Source: Chloroflexota bacterium (GTDB lineage: Bacteria; Chloroflexota; Anaerolineae; Anaerolineales; Villigracilaceae). Taken from it: a stretch of 64,000 bases of DNA. The notes beneath the pieces were generated by a model, which had not been told where the DNA came from, did no database searches, and saw only the letters and a program-made list of their open reading frames with translations. The stretch is from contig JAJYOU010000010.1 of NCBI GenBank assembly GCA_021795965.1, forward strand, positions 2,501 through 66,500, written 5' to 3'. Positions 27,595 to 37,811 of the stretch are shown here, piece after piece. The position numbers and the translations under genes were made by a program. Positions within the stretch are counted from its first letter, which is position 1, and every line of letters starts with the position of its first letter.

Positions 27595-28101
27595 ATGACT
27601 TCAATCTCCCGGAAAGCCAGAAGATGTGCCTGCGACCAATTGCACCCTGATTTATTGCAGGCAATTCAAAGTTATTTCGAATCTCACCAGTTGGGGGAGA
27701 TGGATTTTGGCAGCCTGGTTTGTTGCGAAACCGTGATAGAAAAAAATGAGGGTTTGTTTTCCGCCGGGTTAAAAAAAGGCGCTTCTCCAATTATTTATTC
27801 GGTCGTGGTTCTATCATCCGATACCCTGATCTGGGGACAATCCGGAGGACCAAGAGGAACATACCTTGTTGGCGCAAAACTGAAAAATATTCACGTCAAG
27901 GTGCATCATTCTCTCTTTTCCGGGGAGGCGGGGCTTGAGGTCAAGGGGCTGGTTGAGGATTCCCGCCGGGTGGTGGAGGGCGTGATTGTAATCGGAACAG
28001 GTGAAGAATCGGAGGCTTTTTGCAAAGAGGTTTGTGATGCGGTTGAAAAAATAAATCCGTCACCCACAAGGAAATGGTCCACCTGGTTGGGAGGTCATTA
28101 A
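27595..28101 (+). CDS. Hypothetical protein, 168 aa
   Basis: I do not recognise the family. The protein is soluble, mixed alpha/beta, with alternating strands in the middle (PIIYSVVVLSSDTLIWGQSG, LEVKGLVEDSRRVVEGVIVIG), which hints at a PH-like barrel; that is a guess. It starts with ATG at 27595 without a clear Shine-Dalgarno and is 33 nt upstream of comEC on the same strand, so co-transcription is likely. It has no signal peptide or membrane segment. Confidence 0.5.
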   Translation: MTSISRKARRCACDQLHPDLLQAIQSYFESHQLGEMDFGSLVCCETVIEKNEGLFSAGLKKGASPIIYSVVVLSSDTLIWGQSGGPRGTYLVGAKLKNIHVKVHHSLFSGEAGLEVKGLVEDSRRVVEGVIVIGTGEESEAFCKEVCDAVEKINPSPTRKWSTWLGGH

Positions 28102-28134
28102 TTCCATGGCAGGATCTTTTTACGAGAGAATTTG

Positions 28135-30507
28135 ATGGGTATTCAAACCGCTAAACCTTCAATTTCCACTCAATTATTATCTCTCCCGCTCGTTTGGCTG
28201 GCTGCCGCCTTTTTAGGCGGCATCATTCTCGGAAGGTTCATCGAATTATCCATCCTGAGCTGGATTCAGCTGGTTTTTCTCGGGCTGGTGATCGCTTTCA
28301 TTCTTCGATACATTCGACCTCTCACCCCTTTTGCCATTCTGCTCATTCCTGCCGTCCTATTCCTGGGGGCTGCTCGCTACCAATCTGCACAACCGGTCAA
28401 TAATTCATCCTTTATCGCCTACTATAATGGGCTGGATCGGAAAATTTACATAACGGGGACATTGATCGAAGAGCCGGATATTCGTGACACTTACGAGAAC
28501 CTGAGGATCCGTGTTTCGGCATTGGATACCGGAGGAGGGGATTTTCCTGTCCGGGGTGATATCCTGGTCAGGTTAGGCAACGATTACGAAGTCGCTTATG
28601 GGGATCATGTCCGGGTCAGAGGTTTTGTCGAGACACCCCCCGCGGAGGAAATTTTTTCATATCGGGATTACCTGGCTCGCCAGGGAATCTATTCAATCAC
28701 TCAGACAAATTCCATCACCATGCTGCCCGGGAAGGATGCCAACCCATTTTGGGCGTGGATGTATCGAACACACAACAGCCTGGTTAAAAGACTAAATCTC
28801 ATTTTTCCTGCACCAGAATCCTCCCTTTTGAGCGGAATTTTATTGGGGGCTGATAAAAATATCCCGGTTGAAATTCAGCAGGCTTTCAAAAATACAGGAA
28901 CCTCGCACATCATCGCCATCTCGGGCTTTAATATTGCCATAGTGGCTTCAGTGCTGGTTCTATTATTTAACAAATTATTGGGTAGAAAATGGGGTTCCTA
29001 CCTGGCAATTTTGGGCATTGCTTTCTATACCCTTTTAGTTGGAGCAAGTCCTTCGGTAGTCCGCGCCGCGATCATGGGCGGTATTTCGATTATTGCCTGG
29101 TTAATCGGGAGGCGCAGCCTGGCAATGACTGCCCTTTCAACCTCAGCCCTGGTCATGGCTGCATTTAACCCGTTTGTTTTGTGGGATGTCAGTTTTCAGC
29201 TTTCTTTTGCAGCCACTCTTGGACTGGTGATTTATGCCCAGCCAATGCAGGATTACGTCAGGGCGTTTTTATCCCGCTTTGTGCCACCTGCTTATCTGGA
29301 TAAATTCATCGGTCCATTTTCGAATTATGTCCTGCTGACATTTGCTGCCCAGTTGACAACCCTGCCCATCTCCATCTATTATTTTGGCCGGATTTCCCTC
29401 GTATCATTCCTTGCAAATCCTTTCATCCTTCCCGCGCAACCAGCGATCATGATTTTTGGGGGATTGGCTGCTGTTTTCAGCAAAATATATCTTCCGCTCG
29501 GACAATTGTTCGCCTGGATTACCTGGCCTTTTGCAGCATATACCATTCGAATGGTGGAGTTTTTTAATGGTTTTCCAGGTGGAGTGTGGGTGTTGGGGGA
29601 AGTCGCTCTGATCATCGTCATTTTATTTTATTGTATCCTTTTCGCAAGCACACTGGCTTGGTCTCGCTTTAAAAATATCCTGACCCCCACTTATCTCATT
29701 TCTTTTTTGGCTATTTTAACCTTTCTCACCTGGCGATCGGTATATTGTCTCCCTGACGGTCTTTTACATGTCTATTTTCTGGATGTCGGTTCTGCGGATG
29801 GCATCTTGATCACTACCCCGGGCGGGCGCAATGTCCTCATCAACGGCGGCGAAAGTCCATCTTCGCTGGCTGACCAACTTGGTCGTCGGATTGCCCCTTT
29901 CAATCGTGGACTTGATTATCTGTTGGTCGCTTCAACCCAGGAAAACCAACTGGCAGCTTTGCCACGGGTGGTCGACCAGTACCGGCCCGCAAATATCCTT
30001 TGGTCTGGCAATTTTGAAGCTTCATACTCGTCCCGCAAATTGAAAGAATGGGTGACTGTTAATTATGTCCCCCTTGAAATTGCCAAATCAGATTCCGGTT
30101 TGGACCTGGGGGATGGAACTATTCTGCGTGTTCTGGCAGCATCCAATCGAGGTGCCATTTTAAGTGTTGAAAAGGGAAATTTTAAAGCCGTGTTGCCGGT
30201 TGGTGTGAATTTTGATGTCTTTGATCAGCTCGAATACGGGAAAAATATCGGTTCAGTCTCAGCCTTATTGATTTCTGAAAGTGGATATGCTCCCTCGAAC
30301 CCCCCTGAATGGCTGGCAAACCTGAAGCCTCAGGTCACCATTTTGAGCGTTGCAGCTGCTGATCCGAATGGTCTGCCTTCAAATGACGTCATCAACGAAG
30401 TCCAAAGTTCAAATTTACTCCGAACCGACCAACTGGGTTGGATTGACCTTTCCACCGACGGAAATCAGTTGTGGATCACCACTGAACATCAGAAGGTATC
30501 CCAATGA
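28135..30507 (+). CDS. comEC: ComEC/Rec2-family DNA uptake protein with degenerate metallo-beta-lactamase domain
   Basis: 790 residues. It has an N-terminal OB-like domain (DUF4131, about 85-190) and the competence membrane core with HIIAISGFNIAIVASVLVLLF and GASPSVVRAAIMGGISIIA (about 255-520). The C-terminal metallo-beta-lactamase-like domain (about 540-785) begins HVYFLDVGSADGILITTPGG. ComEC forms the channel for single-stranded DNA entry in transformation. The usual metal-binding THxHxDH loop is replaced by ASTQENQ, and the DVGQGD/IDxG motifs are altered to DVGSAD/INGG, so the nuclease domain is probably inactive. The ATG at 28135 has GAGAG upstream. No comEA is in the window. Confidence 0.85.
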   Translation: MGIQTAKPSISTQLLSLPLVWLAAAFLGGIILGRFIELSILSWIQLVFLGLVIAFILRYIRPLTPFAILLIPAVLFLGAARYQSAQPVNNSSFIAYYNGLDRKIYITGTLIEEPDIRDTYENLRIRVSALDTGGGDFPVRGDILVRLGNDYEVAYGDHVRVRGFVETPPAEEIFSYRDYLARQGIYSITQTNSITMLPGKDANPFWAWMYRTHNSLVKRLNLIFPAPESSLLSGILLGADKNIPVEIQQAFKNTGTSHIIAISGFNIAIVASVLVLLFNKLLGRKWGSYLAILGIAFYTLLVGASPSVVRAAIMGGISIIAWLIGRRSLAMTALSTSALVMAAFNPFVLWDVSFQLSFAATLGLVIYAQPMQDYVRAFLSRFVPPAYLDKFIGPFSNYVLLTFAAQLTTLPISIYYFGRISLVSFLANPFILPAQPAIMIFGGLAAVFSKIYLPLGQLFAWITWPFAAYTIRMVEFFNGFPGGVWVLGEVALIIVILFYCILFASTLAWSRFKNILTPTYLISFLAILTFLTWRSVYCLPDGLLHVYFLDVGSADGILITTPGGRNVLINGGESPSSLADQLGRRIAPFNRGLDYLLVASTQENQLAALPRVVDQYRPANILWSGNFEASYSSRKLKEWVTVNYVPLEIAKSDSGLDLGDGTILRVLAASNRGAILSVEKGNFKAVLPVGVNFDVFDQLEYGKNIGSVSALLISESGYAPSNPPEWLANLKPQVTILSVAAADPNGLPSNDVINEVQSSNLLRTDQLGWIDLSTDGNQLWITTEHQKVSQ

Positions 30508-30653
30508 TGTGTTTTTGCCGGCATTGATTGACGCAGCTCCGCAATGGGTGGATTCATTTTGAGGAATTGCCCGGCAACTTTCGCCGGGCTGACTTGGTCA
30601 CTTCCCGAAATTAATTTATCGCCCCATAAAGCTTTGCAAATAAAAGTTCAATC

Positions 30654-32798
30654 TTATCGGCTCCTCTGATTAACTTGGTCCGCTAAAATGCGCTGGAGCA
30701 TTTCCTCTCTCGGAAATTCTGTGACCAGCTTTTTCAGGAAGGAGATGATTTCCTCCCGTTTGTTTTTCCCGGGAGCATTTACCCAGGATTCCAATTCTAC
30801 CTGGGCTTGATCTACTTGATTCAACTTTAAATTTAGTTTCACCAGGTTTTCGCGAGCGCTCATATCCTCGGGCGAAAGATCGAGGACTTGTTCGTAAACT
30901 TTGATCGCCTGCCGCCAATCGAGGCGTTGTAAATCGATATCTGCAATCCGTCCCAGGATCTGGACACCCAAATCGCGGTTTGTTGAATTTTGCTGCGACG
31001 CACCAAAGGCATCGGTCAGCACTTTTCTTGCAGCTTCCAAATCAGTCTGCTGGTAGTGAATATCCGCAAGTTCGATATATTCGCTGACAGCTTCATCGTT
31101 GTTTCCTTGCGCAAGCAGTTGCTCAATCAATCGATTCCGCGGGGGAAAATCCATTGGGGAAAGCTCGATGACATGCCTCAGAATTTTAATCGCCTGCGCC
31201 GTTTCTCCTCGGGCTATATATGTGTTTGCAACCACCATGAGTTTGGTCACCGCATCGGGGAAATTCTTTTCCTTCACCAAGAGATCAGAAATAAAAATAT
31301 GGAGAGGCAGGTAGTTTGGTGCATATAAAAGAGCTTGAAAAGACTCATCCATGGCAGACCAGAAATATTTTTTTCCCACCAATTCGTTGATATATTTGAT
31401 TGATTCCATGACACGATTAAATTGAGGCTGCAGGATTAATTCCGAGAAAGATGTGGCTTGATATTCTGAATTTACCAACTCATCTTTAATCCGTTGTAAA
31501 TTTTGTCTCCAGTTTTTTTGATTGAGAATTCCATTCACATTTTCGCATAAATTAGCCTGCACTCGCGGGTCGTCTTCCCTGCTGAGCAGCGTCGTCATCG
31601 GTTCGTAGGTTTGCAGGATTTTTTCTGTCTCGTTTTTCTCTGAAACCGAAACATCTGCGATTTTTAATGCTGCCAGGTATTCAATCGCAGCCTGCTTGTT
31701 TTGGTTCATTCTTTGCAGAATTTTTCCATTTAAGATCCGGGTCGCTAGAGCAAAATCCTGATCGTAAACAGATTGTTTCAGATTCTTTAAAGCTTCCTCG
31801 TTGTGACTCGCATTTGATTGGTTCAACCCGAGATCAAAAAACCCAGCCGGGTGATTAAATCCAGACTTGATGGCTTTTTCCATTTCAGAAATGGAGAGCA
31901 AGTAATTTTGCTTGGTTTGTGCGTCCAGGAGATTGGTCAAATGCAGTTGGATTTTTTGAAAATCCGGTTCAAATCCTGGTGAACTCCTGCTGAATCCCCG
32001 GAATTTAATATCAGGTTTGCCCTGCTCAGCGCCCTGATCATCAGCCATTTCGAAAAGTATTTTTGCAAAAAATTCCAGAGCCAATTGCCGGGCTTCTGAA
32101 ATTGGATCAGGGCTTTCCTTGATTTTTATTTTTGATGGTAATTCCTTGGTTACCGCCGTCCGGTGAGGTTCCATGCCTTCTTTTGGGAGCGTCGGTTTTG
32201 GAAATTTCTGACCGGAATAAATTATTTTAATCGCCTGCAATAAATCAGGGTTTGCTGGATCAAGCTCCCGGGCGCGAGTAATCACCTCAAGCGCCTTTTC
32301 TGAATTCCCCCGGTTTTGTAAATTGCCGGCAAGAAGTACATAATCCTTCGCAGCCAGCTGGACCTGCCCAATCTTTTCGCGAATTAATGCCATTCGCGAG
32401 CGCGCCTGTAAATTTTCAGGATCCAGCTCAACCACAATTTGCCAGTTTTCAAGTGCTTTATCAACATCCTTCTGTTTTAGATAAAGCTCAGCTGCAAACA
32501 AAGCTGCCTGAATGGCTTCCTTCGGTTTTCCCAACTTTTGAAAAATAATCGCGATTTTTTCAAAGGCAATTGGATCTTCAGGAGATACTTTGGCTGAATG
32601 GATATATGCCTTAAGAGCATTGTCAAAAAATTGAAGCTGGTACTGGGCGAGAGCGTAGCTGCTGGAGGCAGACGGGTTATCAGGAAATTCATTCAATGCT
32701 TCCTGGTAAGCTTTTAAGGCTTGTTCCCAATTCTGATCCCAGGCTGCGTTATGTCCTTCATTCATTGCCTTGTGAAAAACTTGTCGATTTCCAGCCAT
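30654..32798 (-). CDS. TPR-repeat protein
   Basis: 714 residues, almost wholly helical, with two blocks of tetratricopeptide repeats: about 5-200 (AWDQNWEQALKAYQEALNEFP) and about 490-700 (AIKVYEQVLDLSPEDMSARENL). A less regular segment lies between. No signal or membrane segment is visible, so it is probably a cytoplasmic scaffold; the partner is unknown. The start was placed at the Met at 32798, since upstream codons overlap the polA end and start with TTG. It follows polA on the same strand with 43 nt between. Confidence 0.75.
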   Translation of the reverse strand: MAGNRQVFHKAMNEGHNAAWDQNWEQALKAYQEALNEFPDNPSASSSYALAQYQLQFFDNALKAYIHSAKVSPEDPIAFEKIAIIFQKLGKPKEAIQAALFAAELYLKQKDVDKALENWQIVVELDPENLQARSRMALIREKIGQVQLAAKDYVLLAGNLQNRGNSEKALEVITRARELDPANPDLLQAIKIIYSGQKFPKPTLPKEGMEPHRTAVTKELPSKIKIKESPDPISEARQLALEFFAKILFEMADDQGAEQGKPDIKFRGFSRSSPGFEPDFQKIQLHLTNLLDAQTKQNYLLSISEMEKAIKSGFNHPAGFFDLGLNQSNASHNEEALKNLKQSVYDQDFALATRILNGKILQRMNQNKQAAIEYLAALKIADVSVSEKNETEKILQTYEPMTTLLSREDDPRVQANLCENVNGILNQKNWRQNLQRIKDELVNSEYQATSFSELILQPQFNRVMESIKYINELVGKKYFWSAMDESFQALLYAPNYLPLHIFISDLLVKEKNFPDAVTKLMVVANTYIARGETAQAIKILRHVIELSPMDFPPRNRLIEQLLAQGNNDEAVSEYIELADIHYQQTDLEAARKVLTDAFGASQQNSTNRDLGVQILGRIADIDLQRLDWRQAIKVYEQVLDLSPEDMSARENLVKLNLKLNQVDQAQVELESWVNAPGKNKREEIISFLKKLVTEFPREEMLQRILADQVNQRSR

Positions 32799-32841
32799 AT
32801 TAATTCGATTCTTCCATCTGTCAGTCAAAACCTGACAATAT

Positions 32842-35667
32842 TCAATCAACTACCTGCATCGAGCCCCAGCTTTTTCCAGATCGAGCTTCGGTCAGCAAGG
32901 GGATTTTTAATTGAAAAGCCGATTCCATCACGTTTTTTACGAGTTTCACAGTTTTGTTCAATTCAACCTGTGGACATTCGAGCACGATCTCATCATGGAC
33001 CTGCAGGAGCATCATTCCTTTTAAGCCGGCGTTTTTTAAAGCGGGAGGGATTTGCAGCATGGCTATTTTCATAATGTCCGCTGCGGTTCCCTGGATCGGG
33101 GCATTGATCGCTTCCCTTTCCTCGCGATTGCGTAACTGGGGGTTCATCTGTCCTTTTAATGCCGGAAAATAGCGCCTTCTTCCCAGCAAAGTGGTTACAT
33201 AACCCTGTTGTGTTGCCAATTTTCGAATGTTATCCAGGTAAAACTTGACGCCGGGAAATCTGGCGAAATAGGTTTTTACAAAATTTTCCGCTTCACCCAG
33301 GGTCAGATCAGTGGTGCGCGCCAGACCAAAGGCAGACATCCCGTAAATCAGACCAAAGTTGATCGCTTTGGCGTGACGGCGCTGCTCTTTCGTGACCTCG
33401 GTGAGGGGGATATTGTAAATTGCCGCGGCTGTGGTGGCGTGAATATCCTGCCCGGAACGGAATGCCTGCAGCATGGCTTCATCCTCAGCCATATGGGCGA
33501 CGATTCGAAGTTCCACCTGCGAATAATCGACCGAAAGGAGCACATTGCCTTCATCAGCAATGAAACCATTTCGAACTCTTCGACCAGTCTCGGTCCGGAT
33601 CGGTATATTCTGGAGATTGGGGTTGTTGGATGACAACCTCCCGGTGACGGCTCCTGTCTGACTGTAGGATGTGTGGACGCGACCGGTTTTTGGATCCACT
33701 GCTGCCGGCAGGGAATCGACGTAAGTGGATTTTAGCTTCGAGAGTTCGCGGTGTTCCAAAATCAGGTCAACCAGCGAATGTTGTCCTCTCAATTCTTCGA
33801 GAACATCCGCTGAAGTGGAATAATGACCACTCGAAGTTTTTTTCCCCCGCATGGGTGGAATTAATTTTAATTGGTTGAACAGGATCGCAGAAAGTTGCTG
33901 GGTGGAATTGATGTTGAAAGGATGTCCGACTTGTTCGTAGATTTGATCTACCAGTTTTGCCAGGTTCGAGGTTAATTCTTTCGAAAAATCATGGAAGAAT
34001 TCCAGGTCAAGGCGCACTCCCAGGAATTCCATTTCTGCGAGCACACTCACCAGGGGCATTTCGATTTCATACATCAAATTATCAAGACCGTCTCGTGCCA
34101 GTTCGGATTGTAATTGCGGCATCAATCTGATGCAAGTTTCAGCATCTGCCGCCGCGTAGGGAGCAGCCAGTTCCACCGGCACTTCAGCCATTGATATTTG
34201 TTTTTTCCCGCTGCCGATTAACTCCTCGATATGGGTCATCTCGAGACCCAAGCGCACAAAAGCGAGGTTTTTTAGACCAAGATTACGTGAATTGGGGTCA
34301 ACCAGCCATTCGGCGATCATTGTGTCAAAAGATAAAGGTGCCACCCTTAAACCCTGCCTGGCAAGCATCAAATAATCGTATTTAATGTTATGTCCAATTT
34401 TTTGGATGGATGGATTGGTGAGAGGTTCTTTTAATGCTTCAAGCACTCGCTCTTTTTTCAGGTTTTGTCCGTGATAATGACCAACCGGGATATACCATGC
34501 CCCTCCGGGTTGGGTTGCCAGGGAAATCCCAACCAGTTCAGCCTGCATTTCCTCCGTGGAAGTGGTTTCAGTATCGAAGGAAATTAATTTTGCCTGGTTA
34601 AGTTCCTTTACGAGGGTTTCCAATTTTTCGGGAGTATCAACAATTTCGGTATTTAGATTGGAAGGAGATTGAAGAGAAATTGCAGATTTCTGGGTTGTTT
34701 TCTCCGGCTCCTCGAACATGGAAATCTGTCCCTGTTTGCGTGGCGCAGCCGGGGTTTTCGCTGAAAATGGAGAGATGGCTTCATGAACCGCGGCTATTTT
34801 TGGAATAAGCGTGCGGAATTCCAGCTCGCGAAATAATTTCTCCACGGCTTCGATCTCAAAATCATGCGATTTGGCTCGCTCGAGGTCGAGTTTTATCGGC
34901 AAATCAGTCCGAATTTGAGCAAGGTTCTGGCTCAGGTATGCCATCTCGCGATTTTCTTCCAGCTTGAGGCGCAGCTTGGCAGGTAAATTCTCGAGATGGG
35001 CATAAATATCATCCAGCGATGTATAAGTCTCAAACAGTGACTGTGCGGTTTTCTCTCCGACACCTTTCACGCCAGGGATATTATCTGAAGTATCCCCAAC
35101 AAGTGCTTTGTAATCCACCACCAGCCTGGCAGGTACACCAAATTTGGATCTGACATCATCATCAGTGATGTAATCTTTTGCATCTGCCAGCTTGCCGCCT
35201 TCGGGTAAATTGACAAAAATATGATCACCCACCAGCTGCAGCAAATCCCGGTCTCCAGTCACAATTTTTACTCCCAATCCCTCGCCTGCCATCTGCTTTG
35301 CGATGGTGCCCAGGATGTCATCCGCTTCGAAACCTTCCATTTCAAGGCGCGGAATATTGAACGCATCCACCAACTGCCGGATTCTCTCAATTTGCGGTCG
35401 CAAATCATCGGGCATTTTGGCTCGGGTGGCTTTATATTCCGGGTAAAGCTTATCCCGGAATGTTTTTCCAGTATCGAATGCCACAGCGATGTAATCAGGA
35501 CGATCGTTTTCGAGTAACCGCATGATTACGGTGGCGAAACCAAAAATTCCAGCGGTTGGTTCTCCACTCGAGGTCTGCCAGCGTGAGTTGGAGGAACCGC
35601 TGGTCAGGGCAAAAAAGGTCCTGTATGCCAGTGCATGACCATCGATTAGATAAAGTTTTTGCGGCAT
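32842..35667 (-). CDS. polA: DNA polymerase I
   Basis: 941 residues with all three domains. The 5'-3' exonuclease/flap domain (1-~300) opens LYLIDGHALAYRTFFAL. The 3'-5' exonuclease (~355-545) keeps the acidic residues in SFDTETTS, NIKYDYL and AAADAETC, so proofreading is probably functional. The family A polymerase domain (~560-941) has DYSQVELRIVAHMAED, the O-helix RRHAKAINFGLIYGMSAFGL (part) and LLQVHDEIVLE. It acts in Okazaki fragment processing and repair. Transcribed away from the divergent left neighbours and followed by the TPR gene. Confidence 0.95.
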   Translation of the reverse strand: MPQKLYLIDGHALAYRTFFALTSGSSNSRWQTSSGEPTAGIFGFATVIMRLLENDRPDYIAVAFDTGKTFRDKLYPEYKATRAKMPDDLRPQIERIRQLVDAFNIPRLEMEGFEADDILGTIAKQMAGEGLGVKIVTGDRDLLQLVGDHIFVNLPEGGKLADAKDYITDDDVRSKFGVPARLVVDYKALVGDTSDNIPGVKGVGEKTAQSLFETYTSLDDIYAHLENLPAKLRLKLEENREMAYLSQNLAQIRTDLPIKLDLERAKSHDFEIEAVEKLFRELEFRTLIPKIAAVHEAISPFSAKTPAAPRKQGQISMFEEPEKTTQKSAISLQSPSNLNTEIVDTPEKLETLVKELNQAKLISFDTETTSTEEMQAELVGISLATQPGGAWYIPVGHYHGQNLKKERVLEALKEPLTNPSIQKIGHNIKYDYLMLARQGLRVAPLSFDTMIAEWLVDPNSRNLGLKNLAFVRLGLEMTHIEELIGSGKKQISMAEVPVELAAPYAAADAETCIRLMPQLQSELARDGLDNLMYEIEMPLVSVLAEMEFLGVRLDLEFFHDFSKELTSNLAKLVDQIYEQVGHPFNINSTQQLSAILFNQLKLIPPMRGKKTSSGHYSTSADVLEELRGQHSLVDLILEHRELSKLKSTYVDSLPAAVDPKTGRVHTSYSQTGAVTGRLSSNNPNLQNIPIRTETGRRVRNGFIADEGNVLLSVDYSQVELRIVAHMAEDEAMLQAFRSGQDIHATTAAAIYNIPLTEVTKEQRRHAKAINFGLIYGMSAFGLARTTDLTLGEAENFVKTYFARFPGVKFYLDNIRKLATQQGYVTTLLGRRRYFPALKGQMNPQLRNREEREAINAPIQGTAADIMKIAMLQIPPALKNAGLKGMMLLQVHDEIVLECPQVELNKTVKLVKNVMESAFQLKIPLLTEARSGKSWGSMQVVD

Positions 35668-35854
35668 GTTCGTAATTTACCTTGTTGAAGGAAGTTAAAA
35701 ATTAGGATGATCAGGGAAGTCTGTTCCTGATTAATTTAAAGTGAGTGTTGTTTTCTTAAGTCATTCACAGCGAAGGTGTTTAAGACCGGCTGCCGAAAAA
35801 GCCTGCCAGGTGGATCGGGTTCAGATGATTATTATTTTAAACCAATTGCTTACT

Positions 35855-37579
35855 TCACATTCTCAAACCCTGGCGCACTCGAGTCTGTTTGATAAAGTCT
35901 TTAATAAGTTTTTGGGGATGCGGTTGTGATCCACCCTGAACGATAAAACCGCGTGCCCAAAATTCGCCGGATGGGTTGTCAATCATGAAGCGTGGAAATT
36001 CATTAAACATGCGTTCTGACGTGTGCTTGCGAATGGTGTTGATGACATAACCCGCGGCGGTGTTGACCGGAACCCTTGTGATCCATTGCAGATAATCAGG
36101 TCGGATGGCGAGATATTCCAAGCGCCAGCCGTAAGCAACGCTGATTTGTTGGACCCATTCATTCAAATGCGTGGATACATCACCGATAAGGTGATGATGT
36201 TCAAAGCGGGGAATCAACAGGCAGGCATAGGCAAGATTAATCGAAAATACCGAGGGCGACTCGATCAGGATTCTGTGGGCAGAATCGGGAGTGTTCCCTG
36301 AAACAAAATGAACCCGTGTTTCAATCACAGATTGCGGGTCGTTATTAATTTCGCTTTTTCGGGTGGATGCCAGATCCTGGTCTGGTTTCTGGTTTGTTTT
36401 TTCATACCCGTTTTTATTTTTGAGAGAAGGTTCTCCAGAGTTTTGGTTGCCTGGAGTGCTTGCTTTTTGCTGCCCGAACCCTGGTTGAATCTCAGAGTTT
36501 GTATCTGCCTGGGTCTGAATATCTGGAATCGACTTTAAATATTCCTCAGGAGCGCGGTTGAATCGCGTGCTGTCAATACGTTCAATTTCTGGCTTGGAAC
36601 CCGGGAAATTTACGATTTCAGTTTTCGCCAGAGGTGGGGTAGGATTTTTGCTTGGGATTGGCAGCGGAATTTCACCTAAAAGATCCGCTATTGGTGGAAA
36701 ATCGGGAAATTCCGTGTTATCAGCGGGTTCATTCTCTGGTTCGGCATGCGAAAAATTGGATTTTTGAGGCAAATCCACCTGCACCATATCGTTTTTGTAT
36801 AAATCTTTCACCAATTTTCCGGTTTGCAGCCGGATCGTGCTGAAAGGTGTTTCCGCATCAAACACGAGTGCCAGGCTCATATCTCCAGAAAGTTTGCGGG
36901 CGTATAACATGTGCTGCGCCCCGGTTGCTTTCAGCCTGACAAACCTGAGCAAATCGCTCTCTTCTTCATGATTCCAGGTTTGCTCGATGGAATCGGTCAA
37001 TTCCTGGGCTGCCTCTCGCGAGAGTTGACCAGCGTACGCCCATAGTTCGTTTTTACGAATGATGAATGCAGCCTGGGCTGATGATTCCAGGGTGATTTGT
37101 GTGAGCTGTTGGGCTGCTTTGCTGACATCTTTCAGCCATATTAATTTTGGACTTTCATTCTCATCCGGATGATTGGAAATTGCCTGTGAAGCGGGAGTTC
37201 CGAAGCTTGTTTGATCTCGATTCGAATTTACCAGTTTCTGAAGCAGGATGCTCAGATCTTTCATCGAAATCGGTTTGATTAAAGTAGCCGCAGGAGTGAG
37301 CGAAGCGGAATCCACATCCTGTCCTGTATGAATCACGATAATAAATTGAATCTCAGGTTTGATCTGCCGAAGGGCGTAACCTATATCCAGAACCGAGAGG
37401 GCAACATCTTCCAACTCAGCATCCAGCATCACCAATCGACAGTCATTTTCATGGACAAAACGAATCGCCCCCGAAAAATCTTTGGTTACAAAAATATTAA
37501 ACTCTGAATCCCCCAGTTCTTTCAGAATTGAGGTGCCAAATTCAGCCTGGGGACTGATCACGAGCAGTGCAGTCTTCAT
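35855..37579 (-). CDS. Receiver - roadblock-like - inactive IS200/IS605 transposase-like fusion protein
   Basis: 574 residues. Residues 1-118 form a response-regulator receiver domain with phospho-acceptor Asp53 (VMLDAEL) and Lys102 (LIKP). Residues ~150-270 resemble a roadblock/LC7 module (QITLESSAQAAFIIRKNELW). A disordered Pro/Asn/Gln-rich linker spans ~272-425. Residues ~440-570 align along their length with the IS200-type Y1 transposase (HVW-like strand, KGKSS-like IRKHTSERMF, GEFWARGFIVQGG, LIKDFIKQ). The HUH pair is replaced (Tyr496, Gln498), and the catalytic Tyr is Phe562, so it cannot cleave DNA by the known mechanism. No IS ends or accessory tnpB are seen. Probably a domesticated DNA- or RNA-hairpin-binding module under phosphorylation control. 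Confidence 0.7.
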   Translation of the reverse strand: MKTALLVISPQAEFGTSILKELGDSEFNIFVTKDFSGAIRFVHENDCRLVMLDAELEDVALSVLDIGYALRQIKPEIQFIIVIHTGQDVDSASLTPAATLIKPISMKDLSILLQKLVNSNRDQTSFGTPASQAISNHPDENESPKLIWLKDVSKAAQQLTQITLESSAQAAFIIRKNELWAYAGQLSREAAQELTDSIEQTWNHEEESDLLRFVRLKATGAQHMLYARKLSGDMSLALVFDAETPFSTIRLQTGKLVKDLYKNDMVQVDLPQKSNFSHAEPENEPADNTEFPDFPPIADLLGEIPLPIPSKNPTPPLAKTEIVNFPGSKPEIERIDSTRFNRAPEEYLKSIPDIQTQADTNSEIQPGFGQQKASTPGNQNSGEPSLKNKNGYEKTNQKPDQDLASTRKSEINNDPQSVIETRVHFVSGNTPDSAHRILIESPSVFSINLAYACLLIPRFEHHHLIGDVSTHLNEWVQQISVAYGWRLEYLAIRPDYLQWITRVPVNTAAGYVINTIRKHTSERMFNEFPRFMIDNPSGEFWARGFIVQGGSQPHPQKLIKDFIKQTRVRQGLRM

Positions 37580-37811
37580 ACAAAAAGAAGTTTATCACGG
37601 TGAAAGACCTCGTACAAGTAAAAATAACCCAATCCTGTAATTTGTATCCCAATTGCAACCAAACTCTCTTGAGTGAATTTCTTCATGTTTTGAGTTGATT
37701 TTAACCGTGCGCCAAAACCTGGATTCCAAACCTTTTCAGATCAAACGGATTAAATCCTGATGTCATGATATTATTTTTGATATCGACTCGATTTGGAAAG
37801 GACCGCTCTTT

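Noticed and set aside
35855-36300. Ordinary IS200/IS605 insertion
   Set aside because: The domain is in frame with a receiver protein, lacks catalytic residues, and no subterminal hairpins or tnpB are present.
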